This document shows, piece after piece, positions 5,882-12,682 of a DNA stretch of 15,036 nucleotides. The stretch comes from DATJXG01 sp035500455 (lineage in GTDB: Bacteria; Acidobacteriota; Terriglobia; Terriglobales; Acidobacteriaceae). The notes beneath the pieces are model-generated. The model made no database searches. It was not told the DNA's origin and was given only the letters and a program-made list of their open reading frames with translations. Position 1 is the stretch's first letter. Each line of letters begins with the position of its first letter. The stretch is from positions 1 to 15,036 of the forward strand of contig DATJXG010000449.1 in NCBI GenBank assembly GCA_035500455.1. The letters run 5' to 3'. A program made the position numbers and the translations under genes.

Positions 5882-7420
5882 GTGAAGCCTTTCCCACGGT
5901 TCGAACCAATCGCAAAACCCCAGGACACCTCCGCCAGTTCGCCTGCGCCTGCGGAACAGAGAGCGACGGCGCCCTGGCAGTGGGCACTCCTCGGGCTGAT
6001 TACGTTGCTGGCGGCCGGCCTGCGTGCTTACGAACTGGGGGCCAAGACGTTCTGGCTGGACGAAGGCATGTCCGTGGCGATCGCCCGCCTGGACTGGTAC
6101 AACTTCGCGCGCATTCTGTGGCGGCGCGAAGGCAATATGTCGCTGTACTACCTTCTGCTCCATTTCTGGCTGCATCTGGGCAATGGCGAGGCCTTCGTGC
6201 GGTCGCTTTCCGTGGTTCTGGCGGTGGCGACGGTGCCCGCCATCTATTTACTGGGACGGCGCCTTTATAGCAGCCGCGCCGGTCTTATTGCCGCGGCGCT
6301 GCTGGCGGTGAACGCTTTTCATATTCGCTGGTCGCAGGAAGCCCGCAGCTATTCACTCCTGGTGTTGCTGTGCGTCCTCTCCAGCCTGTTCTTCCTCAAA
6401 TGCCTGGATGCTCCAACCCGCACGAACCGCTTCGCCTGGGTTTTGTCCAGCGTGCTTGCGGTTTACGCTCACTTCTTCGCAGGGCTGCTGCTGCTTTCGC
6501 AATGGATTTCGCTGCGCTGGCTTGCATCCCCGCCTGGGATCATCAAAAAGGGCTTCCGTTGGGCCGCTCTCGCCATTCTTCCGCTTGTGATATTCGCCGC
6601 CAAGACCGGGGCCGGCCCATTGCATTGGGTGAAGCGGCCGGGCCCGCGGGATTTATGGAATTTCGCGGTTCATCTGACGGGAAGCGGCGGCCCGTTGCTT
6701 CTGTTCCTCTATGTGGCCGCGTGCGCGGCTGCTCTGGAGGGTGTTCAGCAGTCGTGGCGGAAGCAGACCGTTCCGTGGGACGCGTGGCGTTACCGTTTCC
6801 TCCTCCTTTGGCTGCTCTTTCCCCCGTTGCTCATTCTGCTGTTTTCTTGGGCGCGGCCACTGTTTGTTCCGCGCTATTTCATCTTCTGCTTGCCGCCGCT
6901 GCTCTTGCTGGCGGCTGCGGGGCTGGCCCGGCTCGGCTCTCCGTGGGCATGGGCGCCGGCCGCGCTGCTCGTGGTGGGACTCTCATTCTTCGGAGCGCTC
7001 TCGCACCGCAACGAGTTTGACCCCGAACGTGACGACTGGCGCTCCACTTCGCAGTACGTGCTCAGCAATTCTAGGCCCGGAGACGCCGTAATATTCCACA
7101 TCGCCGCGGCGCGCATGCCCTACGAGTTCTATCTGTCGCTTGCCGGGAGACCGGGAAATAGTCCAGAAGTTCTTTATCCCTATAGCGGCACGCGCATCAC
7201 CTTCCAGGATTTCGGCGCCAAGCCGGATTACGCAGGCCTGGCCCGCTCGCTGCCGCGATATCAGCGCGTCTGGCTGGTCCTTTCACACGCGGGCGCCGAT
7301 GACGCACCGGACCAGATTCACTCCTCCCTGAGCAATCTCCTCGGCGACCGGTATGCCGACGTCGCCACCTACCACTTTCAGGGGATCGAAGTCCGGCTCT
7401 ACGCGCGCCCCAAGGGCTGA
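5882..7420 (+). CDS. Integral-membrane GT-C glycosyltransferase, PMT/ArnT-like (family GT39 type)
   Basis: About 512 residues with many hydrophobic segments, the first near 34-47. The first outer loop carries FWLDEGMSV (57-64), where the acidic D60-E61 pair is the catalytic-site hallmark of lipid-phosphate-sugar-dependent GT-C enzymes. The block HIRWSQEARSYSL (147-159) is also characteristic of this superfamily in bacteria. A soluble C-terminal domain (about the last 150 residues) follows the last membrane segment. Such enzymes transfer a sugar from a polyprenyl-phosphate donor to lipids, glycans or proteins on the outer face of the inner membrane; donor and acceptor cannot be read here. I chose GTG at 5882 because an open frame back to 5672 runs through the divergent accC. 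There is no good Shine-Dalgarno; a TACCAT box 9 bases upstream hints at a leaderless start. The gene is not inside a recognisable polysaccharide cluster. Confidence 0.82.
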   Translation: MKPFPRFEPIAKPQDTSASSPAPAEQRATAPWQWALLGLITLLAAGLRAYELGAKTFWLDEGMSVAIARLDWYNFARILWRREGNMSLYYLLLHFWLHLGNGEAFVRSLSVVLAVATVPAIYLLGRRLYSSRAGLIAAALLAVNAFHIRWSQEARSYSLLVLLCVLSSLFFLKCLDAPTRTNRFAWVLSSVLAVYAHFFAGLLLLSQWISLRWLASPPGIIKKGFRWAALAILPLVIFAAKTGAGPLHWVKRPGPRDLWNFAVHLTGSGGPLLLFLYVAACAAALEGVQQSWRKQTVPWDAWRYRFLLLWLLFPPLLILLFSWARPLFVPRYFIFCLPPLLLLAAAGLARLGSPWAWAPAALLVVGLSFFGALSHRNEFDPERDDWRSTSQYVLSNSRPGDAVIFHIAAARMPYEFYLSLAGRPGNSPEVLYPYSGTRITFQDFGAKPDYAGLARSLPRYQRVWLVLSHAGADDAPDQIHSSLSNLLGDRYADVATYHFQGIEVRLYARPKG

Positions 7421-7432
7421 GAACCCGATTGC

Positions 7433-7469
7433 AAAAGTAAAGGCCCCGTCCACAAATGCGGAAGGGGCC
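7433..7469 (-). terminator. Intrinsic terminator of the tonB-exb operon
   Basis: GGCCCCGTCC (7442-7451) pairs with GGAAGGGGCC (7460-7469), giving ten positions with one mismatch and a loop of 8 bases. On the minus strand the stem is followed by TTTACTTTTG. It lies 20 bases past the stop of the TPR gene. On the plus strand the stem lacks a T-run, so it mainly serves the minus-strand operon, though it also ends the convergent glycosyltransferase region. Confidence 0.8.
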
Positions 7470-7489
7470 AGGTACCTAGGCAAACGAGG

Positions 7490-8302
7490 CTATTTCGACT
7501 GATCCATAGTGATGCCGCCGGCGCCGGCCTGGGCTTCGGCCTTGGCCTTCTTGGTAGCCGCGGTCCTTTCGAACCAGTCGTCTGCGGTCTTGGTGTCGGC
7601 CTCGTAGGCCGCGTTATCGTCGCATTCCAGGTCCGCCTTCTCGCGGTACATGAGATTCATGTACGCCATGGCGTCATCGTAGTCTTTGCGCAAATCAAGC
7701 GCCTTGTTCAGCATGTCGATGCCGTCTTTGATAACGTCGGAGTCTTTGGTGCGCAGATCCTCGCAGACTTTCTTGTCTTTCAGCCGTTCATTCGGCTTCA
7801 GGCCAATTTTGGCGCGTTCCTCCATGCGCGGCTGATAGGCCTGCGTCCAGTCGATCACCGCTACCGAATAATAAGGCTCGGGATCGTTGGGATCGAGTTC
7901 GATCGCCTTGCGGTAGAAAGTCTTGGCGTCTTCGAAGCGCTTCATCTGCAGGTACAGATAGGCAATTCCCTTGACGCTGTTTACGTTCTTGGGATCTCGT
8001 TCCAGCACCTGCTTGTATGCTTCGATGGCCCGCTGGCCCATCTGGTTATTGTCTTCCGTATCCGCGCCGGGAATGTATTGCTGGGCATAGGCGGTGGCGA
8101 GATACAGCCGCGCGTTCAGCAGGCTGGGATCCAGGGAAACCGCTTGCTGGAAATGGTCAATGGCCTCCTCGTAACGGGCGTTCTTATAGGCCTGGACGCC
8201 CTTATTGAGGTGGTCGCGCGCTTTCAGCTTGTCGCAACCCGCGGCAGAGAGCAGCACCAGGCCGATCGCCACCAATGCCAGTAATTTTGCGGTGATCTTC
8301 AT
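7490..8302 (-). CDS. TPR-repeat lipoprotein, last gene of the TonB/Exb cluster
   Basis: A 270-residue exported protein. Residues 1-22 are a hydrophobic signal ending SAAG before C23, a weak but acceptable lipobox, so it is probably lipid-anchored in the envelope. TPR units are visible at about 30-63 (LNKGVQAYKNARYEEAIDHF, then AVSLDPS), about 65-104 (ending in YKQVLERDPKNV) and about 108-141 (YLYLQMKRFEDAKTFYRKAI, then ELDPND); a degenerate one follows near 190-222. The tail (235-262) is rich in Lys, Ala and Glu and may be helical. ATG at 8302 is preferred over an upstream in-frame start because it begins the signal peptide and has GGAA and AGGGGGA upstream. It follows the second exbD by 91 bases on the same strand and is closed by the terminator. 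TPR proteins usually act as binding scaffolds; the partner, perhaps the TonB motor, is inferred from position only. Confidence 0.85.
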   Translation of the reverse strand: MKITAKLLALVAIGLVLLSAAGCDKLKARDHLNKGVQAYKNARYEEAIDHFQQAVSLDPSLLNARLYLATAYAQQYIPGADTEDNNQMGQRAIEAYKQVLERDPKNVNSVKGIAYLYLQMKRFEDAKTFYRKAIELDPNDPEPYYSVAVIDWTQAYQPRMEERAKIGLKPNERLKDKKVCEDLRTKDSDVIKDGIDMLNKALDLRKDYDDAMAYMNLMYREKADLECDDNAAYEADTKTADDWFERTAATKKAKAEAQAGAGGITMDQSK

Positions 8303-8393
8303 TTGCTTCCGAATCCCCCTCGTTATTTGAGGCCGAGCAGACCCGCAGCGCAGGGTACACCCCCGGGCCGCGATGCGCAAGTTCAGCCGCGTT

Positions 8394-8834
8394 CTAGCCG
8401 CCGGCTTCGATCTTGGCGGTGATCAATCCGACCTTGTCCACTCCGGCGGCGTGGCCGATATCAATCACGTTGGCAACATCGGCGAACGGAACATTGTCAT
8501 CGCCCTTGACGAACATCACCTTCTCGGCGCGGGTCTTGAAAATATCCGCCAGCCGTCCCTGCAAGGTGTCCCAGGTGGCATCGTCCTGATTGATCTTCAG
8601 GGCGGGCTCCTGGCCGGGACCGCGGTCGATCAACTGCACCACGATGGTGCGGTCCGGAGTATTGTTCTTGGGCGCATTTGGCGGCGGGGGTTGGGGCACC
8701 AGCGCTTCCAGGCCTTTGGGTGTCAGGGGTGTGATCACCATAAAGATGATCAGCAGCACCAGCAACACATCGATCAGCGGAGTAACGTTCATGTCCGCGT
8801 TTTGGCCCCCTTTGGAGCCGGCTGTCATTCCCAT
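8394..8834 (-). CDS. exbD: ExbD/TolR-family motor protein, second copy
   Basis: A 146-residue inner-membrane protein. A short cytosolic N-terminus precedes the single membrane helix, NVTPLIDVLLVLLIIFMVIT (16-35), with the proton-carrying aspartate at D22. It is followed by a proline-rich linker (QPPPPNAP) and a periplasmic domain with VMFVKGDDNVPFADVANVIDIGHAAGVDKVGLIT, the usual ExbD/TolR C-terminal block. AGGAG lies 6 bases before ATG. The upstream exbD ends only 9 bases away, so the two are co-translated. It differs clearly from its neighbour in the linker, which argues for two specialised subunits or a heterodimer rather than a recent duplication. Confidence 0.93.
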   Translation of the reverse strand: MGMTAGSKGGQNADMNVTPLIDVLLVLLIIFMVITPLTPKGLEALVPQPPPPNAPKNNTPDRTIVVQLIDRGPGQEPALKINQDDATWDTLQGRLADIFKTRAEKVMFVKGDDNVPFADVANVIDIGHAAGVDKVGLITAKIEAGG

Positions 8835-8843
8835 AACTCTCTC

Positions 8844-9299
8844 CTATTGTCCGCCTGCCGGCGTACCCGGTGGCGGCGTCTGCTTCTTCTGATCGGTCAG
8901 CAGACCCAACTGGTCCACTCCGGCGGCGCGGACATTGTCCACCACATCCACCACCGACTTGAACCGCGCACGCGCATCCGCCTTCACATACACCCGCTTG
9001 TCCGTGCGGTTGGCGATGCGGTCCTTGATCTTGTTGGTCAGTTGGTCAGGGGTTATCTGATCGTTCCCGAAGAACACCTTGCCGTCACGCATCACCGCTA
9101 CCAGCAATGCGTCTTCCTTATCGGCGTCCGGCATCGCCTCGGGGCTGTTTACTTTTGCCAAGTCCACGCTCTGGCCGTGCTGCAGCATCGGCGTGATCAC
9201 CATGAAGATGATCAGCAACACCAGCATCACGTCCACCATAGGGGTGACGTTGATGTTGGAATTGACATTGGCACCTTCGTTGCGCTTTGCGATTGCCAT
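8844..9299 (-). CDS. exbD: ExbD/TolR-family motor protein, first copy
   Basis: A 151-residue inner-membrane protein of the same family as the next gene. The membrane helix is NVTPMVDVMLVLLIIFMVIT (17-36), with the conserved aspartate at D23. The periplasmic domain includes VFFGNDQITPDQLTNKI, RVYVKADARARFKSVVDVVDNVRAAGVDQLGLLT (about 102-135) and a short Gln/Pro/Gly tail. AAGGA stands about 6 bases before the ATG. With ExbB it forms the proton channel that energises TonB. It follows exbB after a spacer of 173 bases that contains three strong hairpins, unusual in an operon otherwise tightly packed at this end. Confidence 0.94.
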   Translation of the reverse strand: MAIAKRNEGANVNSNINVTPMVDVMLVLLIIFMVITPMLQHGQSVDLAKVNSPEAMPDADKEDALLVAVMRDGKVFFGNDQITPDQLTNKIKDRIANRTDKRVYVKADARARFKSVVDVVDNVRAAGVDQLGLLTDQKKQTPPPGTPAGGQ

Positions 9300-9364
9300 A
9301 GGATTCCTTCTTCTACTCCAGCCTTCCCGCCTGCCCCAGTTGCCCTTCCCCGCTGAGGGAGGTG

Positions 9365-9391
9365 TCCGGCGCCGGATAATCCGGCGCCGGA
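9365..9391. repeat. Twin 12-base palindromes between exbB and exbD
   Basis: TCCGGCGCCGGA occurs at 9365-9376 and again at 9380-9391, separated by TAA. Each copy is a perfect palindrome. The pair can also fold as one 12-bp stem with a 3-base loop. It lies in the transcribed exbB-exbD spacer. Confidence 0.85.
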
Positions 9392-9419
9392 CGGCAACTC
9401 AGGCCTGCTTCTCCGCCGC

Positions 9420-9460
9420 GCCGGCGTCCCACCGGCACTGCGGGCCGGCACCTTGCCGGC
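9420..9460. repeat. GCCGGC-core hairpins just after exbB
   Basis: GCCGGCA (9444-9450) pairs with TGCCGGC (9454-9460) around a 3-base loop. GCCGG (9420-9424) pairs with CCGGC (9432-9436). Both share a core with the twin palindromes 30-90 bases away, so the spacer looks like a cluster of REP-like units. It begins 12 bases past the exbB stop. Confidence 0.7.
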
Positions 9461-9472
9461 TTTCCTTCACTA

Positions 9473-10228
9473 TTACGACCGGCGGGCTCCGCGGCGCTTC
9501 AGGAAGTAGTCAATCAGTTCGCTCGAGGAGTTGTCCATCTCCACGTCGAAAGCTTCCACTCGGCCGGTCAGGTAGTTGAACATCATGACGGCGGGAATCG
9601 CCACGAACAAGCCGATCGCGGTCGTCACCAGGGCCTCGGAAATACCTCCGGCCACCGCGCCCAGACCGGTCTGCTTCTGGTTAGCGATTTCGCCGAAGGC
9701 GTGCAGAATGCCGACCACGGTGCCAAACAGTCCGACGAACGGCGCCGTGGAGCCAATGGTTGCCAATCCGCCCAGGCCGCGCTTCAATTCGGCGTGAACG
9801 ATGGCCTCGGTGCGCTCCAGAGCGCGCTTGGAGGCCTCGATGGTCTCGCCCGGAATCTCACCGCTTTCCTGGTGGGCCCGGAACTCCATCAATCCGGCCG
9901 TAACGACCTTGGCCAGGTGGCTTTTCTTGTTGCGCTCGGCAACTTTGATGGCCTCGTCAATACGGCCATCGCGCAGAGCGCCGGCGACGGCGGGAGCGAA
10001 CGCCCGCGACTGCTTGCGGGCCGCGCTGAACGCCATCCAGCGGTCGATCATCACACCGATGGACCATCCGGACATGATGAATAGAATGACGACCACGATT
10101 TTCGCGATGACTCCCATCTGTCTCCAAAGCGAAATCGGGTCCCAAGCCACCGCCTGGTCCTGGAAGATCCAGGCCGCCGCGGTGGACATATGGGCAATTG
10201 CACATCCTGCTAGGTTGGCTACCAACAT
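9473..10228 (-). CDS. exbB: ExbB/TolQ/MotA-family proton channel protein
   Basis: A 251-residue inner-membrane protein, the channel-forming partner of ExbD. It has three membrane segments: about 40-62, then GLGGLATIGSTAPFVGLFGT followed by VVGILHAF (151-178), and GGISEALVTTAIGLFVAIPA followed by VMMFNYL (194-220). The last two are the hallmark helices that line the proton path. A cytoplasmic domain (65-150) lies between the first and second. ATG at 10228 is chosen because AGGAGG stands about 12 bases upstream; a later ATG at 10189 lacks a site. It lies after tonB on the same strand with a gap of 230 bases. The gene order tonB-exbB-exbD-exbD is a known arrangement in several phyla and suggests a TonB rather than a Tol-Pal motor, as no tolA, tolB or pal is seen. 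Confidence 0.94.
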   Translation of the reverse strand: MLVANLAGCAIAHMSTAAAWIFQDQAVAWDPISLWRQMGVIAKIVVVILFIMSGWSIGVMIDRWMAFSAARKQSRAFAPAVAGALRDGRIDEAIKVAERNKKSHLAKVVTAGLMEFRAHQESGEIPGETIEASKRALERTEAIVHAELKRGLGGLATIGSTAPFVGLFGTVVGILHAFGEIANQKQTGLGAVAGGISEALVTTAIGLFVAIPAVMMFNYLTGRVEAFDVEMDNSSSELIDYFLKRRGARRS

Positions 10229-10458
10229 GAGTTGCTTTCTCCTCCTCAAAAGAAGCGATCGATTGCGGATTGTTGCTTTACCAAGAACTCGCCAATCAGG
10301 AACCTGGGACCGCCTTCAGGTGTTTCGCCCACGCTGCGCGGCCCACAGCGTAAGCCTTCGATGAGGCATCTTCCTTCCCCATCGCCCCGAAGCCACACTA
10401 AGGGCAGGTAGGGGGAATGGGCGGCCTCGGGTTTTCGAAAAACTGCCTGCCTCGCTGT

Positions 10459-11199
10459 CTAGCCTCCGGACAGCGAGAAGTTCACGGTAATCTGCGTTTC
10501 CACGGCCACCGCCTCGCCGTTCAACAGGTAGGGCCGGTATCTCCACTGCTTCACCGCCTCAATCGCGGCCGGCGCCAGCATGGGATGGCCGCTGATCAGG
10601 CGCAAGTTTTCGATGGTTCCATCCTTGCTGATCTCAGCCTGGAGAACCACCGTGCCCTGGATGCGGGCCTGCCGCGCCAGCGGCGGATAGCTGGGCCGCA
10701 CGTCGCGGATCTTGTTGCCCTGAATCACGCCCTGCGATACCCGCACTCGTTGCGGCGCAGCCACCTTGGGCACGGCCACCGGCGTGGAGGCGATAATACC
10801 CCCGATCACGCCGCCGATCTGCCCGCCTGCCGCGCCCGGGACGCCGCCTACCACACCCGCCATGGAGGTCACCGGCGGAGGCGCTTCGTCTTCCTTGATC
10901 ATCTGAACTTTCTCAGGAATCTTGGTGGGCGTGCGCAGCTGTCCGTTCACGATGTCGGTCTGGACCTGCTTCACGATCTTGATGGGTGCAGCCGCGGGAG
11001 GGGGCGGCGGTGGCGGTGGCGGAGGGGGGGCCACCAGGAAGGTCATCAACTGCGTCTTCGGAAGGGCTTCGGTGAACAACAGCGGAATCAGCACCAGCAC
11101 GCACAGGAGTCCCACTTGCAATATGAAAGACACCATCGTGGTCCATCCGCGCCCGGTCTTAAGCTTCCCTCCGGATTCAATCAGGCTGTCTTCAAACAT
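10459..11199 (-). CDS. tonB: TonB-family energy-transducing protein
   Basis: A 246-residue protein with a cytosolic N-terminus (1-21), one membrane helix (about 22-44), a run of eleven prolines at 58-68, and a linker that ends in a glycine-rich stretch (GVVGGVPGAAGGQIGGVIGG, 115-134). The C-terminal TonB domain runs from about 165 to 244, with RPSYPPLARQARIQGTVVLQ (168-187), then SKDGTIENLRLISGHP and AAIEAVKQWRYRPYLLNG. That domain contacts TonB boxes of outer-membrane receptors. GAGGAG lies 9 bases before ATG at 11199. It heads the exb cluster and is preceded by a consensus -10 box. The proline run would be expected to need elongation factor P for smooth translation. TonB domain and membrane anchor are clear; which receptors it serves is unknown. 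Confidence 0.93.
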   Translation of the reverse strand: MFEDSLIESGGKLKTGRGWTTMVSFILQVGLLCVLVLIPLLFTEALPKTQLMTFLVAPPPPPPPPPPPAAAPIKIVKQVQTDIVNGQLRTPTKIPEKVQMIKEDEAPPPVTSMAGVVGGVPGAAGGQIGGVIGGIIASTPVAVPKVAAPQRVRVSQGVIQGNKIRDVRPSYPPLARQARIQGTVVLQAEISKDGTIENLRLISGHPMLAPAAIEAVKQWRYRPYLLNGEAVAVETQITVNFSLSGG

Positions 11200-11334
11200 A
11201 AGGAATTCTCCTCTACACAGACCCTACGTATTCTTAGACACCGCCCGTCCTCACTTTGCTCCCGGAAGCCCCAAACCCGGCTCCCGCTTTGATAAACACC
11301 CAACAACTTCTTTACCCTCAGCAAATACCGGGGC

Positions 11335-11340
11335 ATTATA
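11335..11340 (-). promoter_or_regulatory. Consensus -10 box of the tonB operon
   Basis: On the minus strand TATAAT occurs at 11340-11335, in the gap after secF. The expected transcription start near 11328 would give a leader of about 130 bases to tonB. The -35 region, 17 bases further up, is weak (GATGTT), so an activator may be needed or the box may be fortuitous. Its position marks the boundary between the sec and tonB blocks. Confidence 0.5.
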
Positions 11341-11361
11341 ACGGCAGTTGCGCAAAAAACA

Positions 11362-12561
11362 TCACCTTTTTCCGGCTATCGCCTTTTCTTTGCCTGTCTT
11401 GCCCGCAGCCGCCATCGCAGGCCGGTTGCGCTCCGCCCGCCAGTCCTGATAAGCCACCAGGATAGGCGCGGCAATGGCAATCGACGAATATGTCCCGATT
11501 AGGATGCCGATAACCAGGGCAAAGGAGAACCCATGCAATACTTCGCCACCAAACAAGAACAGGGACAGAACCGTCAAAAACGTCAGCCCTGCCGTCAGGA
11601 TCGTCCGGCTCAACGTCTGGTTAATGCTGCGATTGACGATGTCGGCCAGCTTTTCCCGCCGCATCAGCTTGAGGTTTTCCCTGATGCGGTCGAAGACCAC
11701 GATGGTGTCGTTGTTGGAGTAGCCGATCAGCGTCAGAATCGCCGCGATCACCGTCAGGGAGATTTCCTTGTCAGCCAGGGAAAAAGCCCCAACCGTAATC
11801 AGCGTATCGTGGAACGCCGTGACTACCGCCGCCACGCCATAAATCCACTCGAAACGGAACGCCAGGTACACCAGCATCCCCAGCAGCGAGTACAGCGTGG
11901 CCAGCAGCGCCTGCTGACGCAACTGCGCCCCGACCTGCGGCCCAACGATCTCTACTTGATAGACACCGAAGTCCGACAAAAAGAATCCATCGGACAGCGA
12001 GGCCAGCACCGCGGGATCCACCACGCCCTTCAACTGGTCCATGGAGCTGAATACGCCGCCCAGGGTTTTGTCGCGATAGTCCGTAATGGCTTTGGCAACC
12101 GCCTCATAACGTTGACGGGCGTCGGTGCCGGCGCGGAGCGGATCGTGTTCCAGTAGATAATTCGTCAGCGTCAACGAACTGGTGTTGTTCAGGTCATCCT
12201 TGCCCGCGGGAGCGTTGGTTTCAAGTGCACGGATGATTTCCACCTTGCCCTTGTCCAGGGCTTTTTCGCTGGTCTCGCGCACGTCGAGATCGATGAGGAC
12301 GGTGTTGTCGTTGGTTCCGAAGCTCCTGATTCGCGAGTTATGTACCCCGACCTTATCCAGAGCCTTATTAATGGCGCCGTAGTTCGGCGCGTGGGAGAAC
12401 TTTACGTAAACTAGGGTGCCGCCGCGGAAATCCACGCCCAGCGGAATGCCGTGCCAGAACAGCATGGACAGCACGCCGGCGACGCTGAAGACCAGCGAGA
12501 AGGCGAGAAAGTACCATTTCTTGCCCAGGAAATCTATGTTCGAGTTGCGAAAAAATTCCAC
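11362..12561 (-). CDS. secF: Protein translocase subunit SecF
   Basis: A 399-residue inner-membrane protein of the RND superfamily. It works with SecD to pull exported proteins out of SecYEG using proton-motive force. Features are a first membrane helix (about 16-36), LGVDFRGGTLVYV (41-53), a periplasmic region up to about 205, VEIVGPQVGAQLRQQA (203-218), and the membrane core with LTLIGYSNNDTIVVFDRIRE followed by N (277-297) and the final helices to about 372. The periplasmic part is about 75 residues longer than that in E. coli SecF (323 residues). The start is GTG at 12561, which matches the conserved N-terminus; GAGGAA lies about 11 bases upstream. It follows secD after a spacer of 121 bases filled with palindromic repeats. 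Confidence 0.95.
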   Translation of the reverse strand: MEFFRNSNIDFLGKKWYFLAFSLVFSVAGVLSMLFWHGIPLGVDFRGGTLVYVKFSHAPNYGAINKALDKVGVHNSRIRSFGTNDNTVLIDLDVRETSEKALDKGKVEIIRALETNAPAGKDDLNNTSSLTLTNYLLEHDPLRAGTDARQRYEAVAKAITDYRDKTLGGVFSSMDQLKGVVDPAVLASLSDGFFLSDFGVYQVEIVGPQVGAQLRQQALLATLYSLLGMLVYLAFRFEWIYGVAAVVTAFHDTLITVGAFSLADKEISLTVIAAILTLIGYSNNDTIVVFDRIRENLKLMRREKLADIVNRSINQTLSRTILTAGLTFLTVLSLFLFGGEVLHGFSFALVIGILIGTYSSIAIAAPILVAYQDWRAERNRPAMAAAGKTGKEKAIAGKR

Positions 12562-12593
12562 GCTGCTTCTGTTCCTCGTTTCTACTCATGCAG

Positions 12594-12676
12594 GGGCGGG
12601 AGGTTACCCCGCCCGGCGGCGAGTTCTTCCGCCAGGCTTACTTCGCTCGCTGGACGGGGCATGCCCCGTCCCTACA
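12594..12676. repeat. Two-hairpin repeat element between secD and secF
   Basis: GGGCGGG (12594-12600) pairs with CCCGCCC (12608-12614). About 40 bases on, GACGGGGCATGCCCCGTC (12653-12670) is a perfect 18-base palindrome followed by CCTACA. The tail CGTCCCTACA (12667-12676) recurs at 14889-14898 next to another hairpin. The whole fills most of the secD-secF gap. It resembles dispersed repeats found between genes in acidobacteria and cyanobacteria (from memory). Confidence 0.7.
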
Positions 12677-12682
12677 AGGCCA

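Noticed and set aside
8373..9356. 327-codon plus-strand frame opposite both exbD genes
   Set aside because: The translation is His/Arg/Gln-rich with no family pattern, and the two exbD genes with good ribosome sites account for the region.
10417..11292. 291-codon plus-strand frame opposite tonB
   Set aside because: Antisense shadow; its Arg/Gly-rich stretch is simply the complement of the TonB proline run.
11341..11361. T-run after the secF stop as an intrinsic terminator
   Set aside because: TTTTTT is present on the minus strand, but only a weak A/T or 3-bp stem precedes it.
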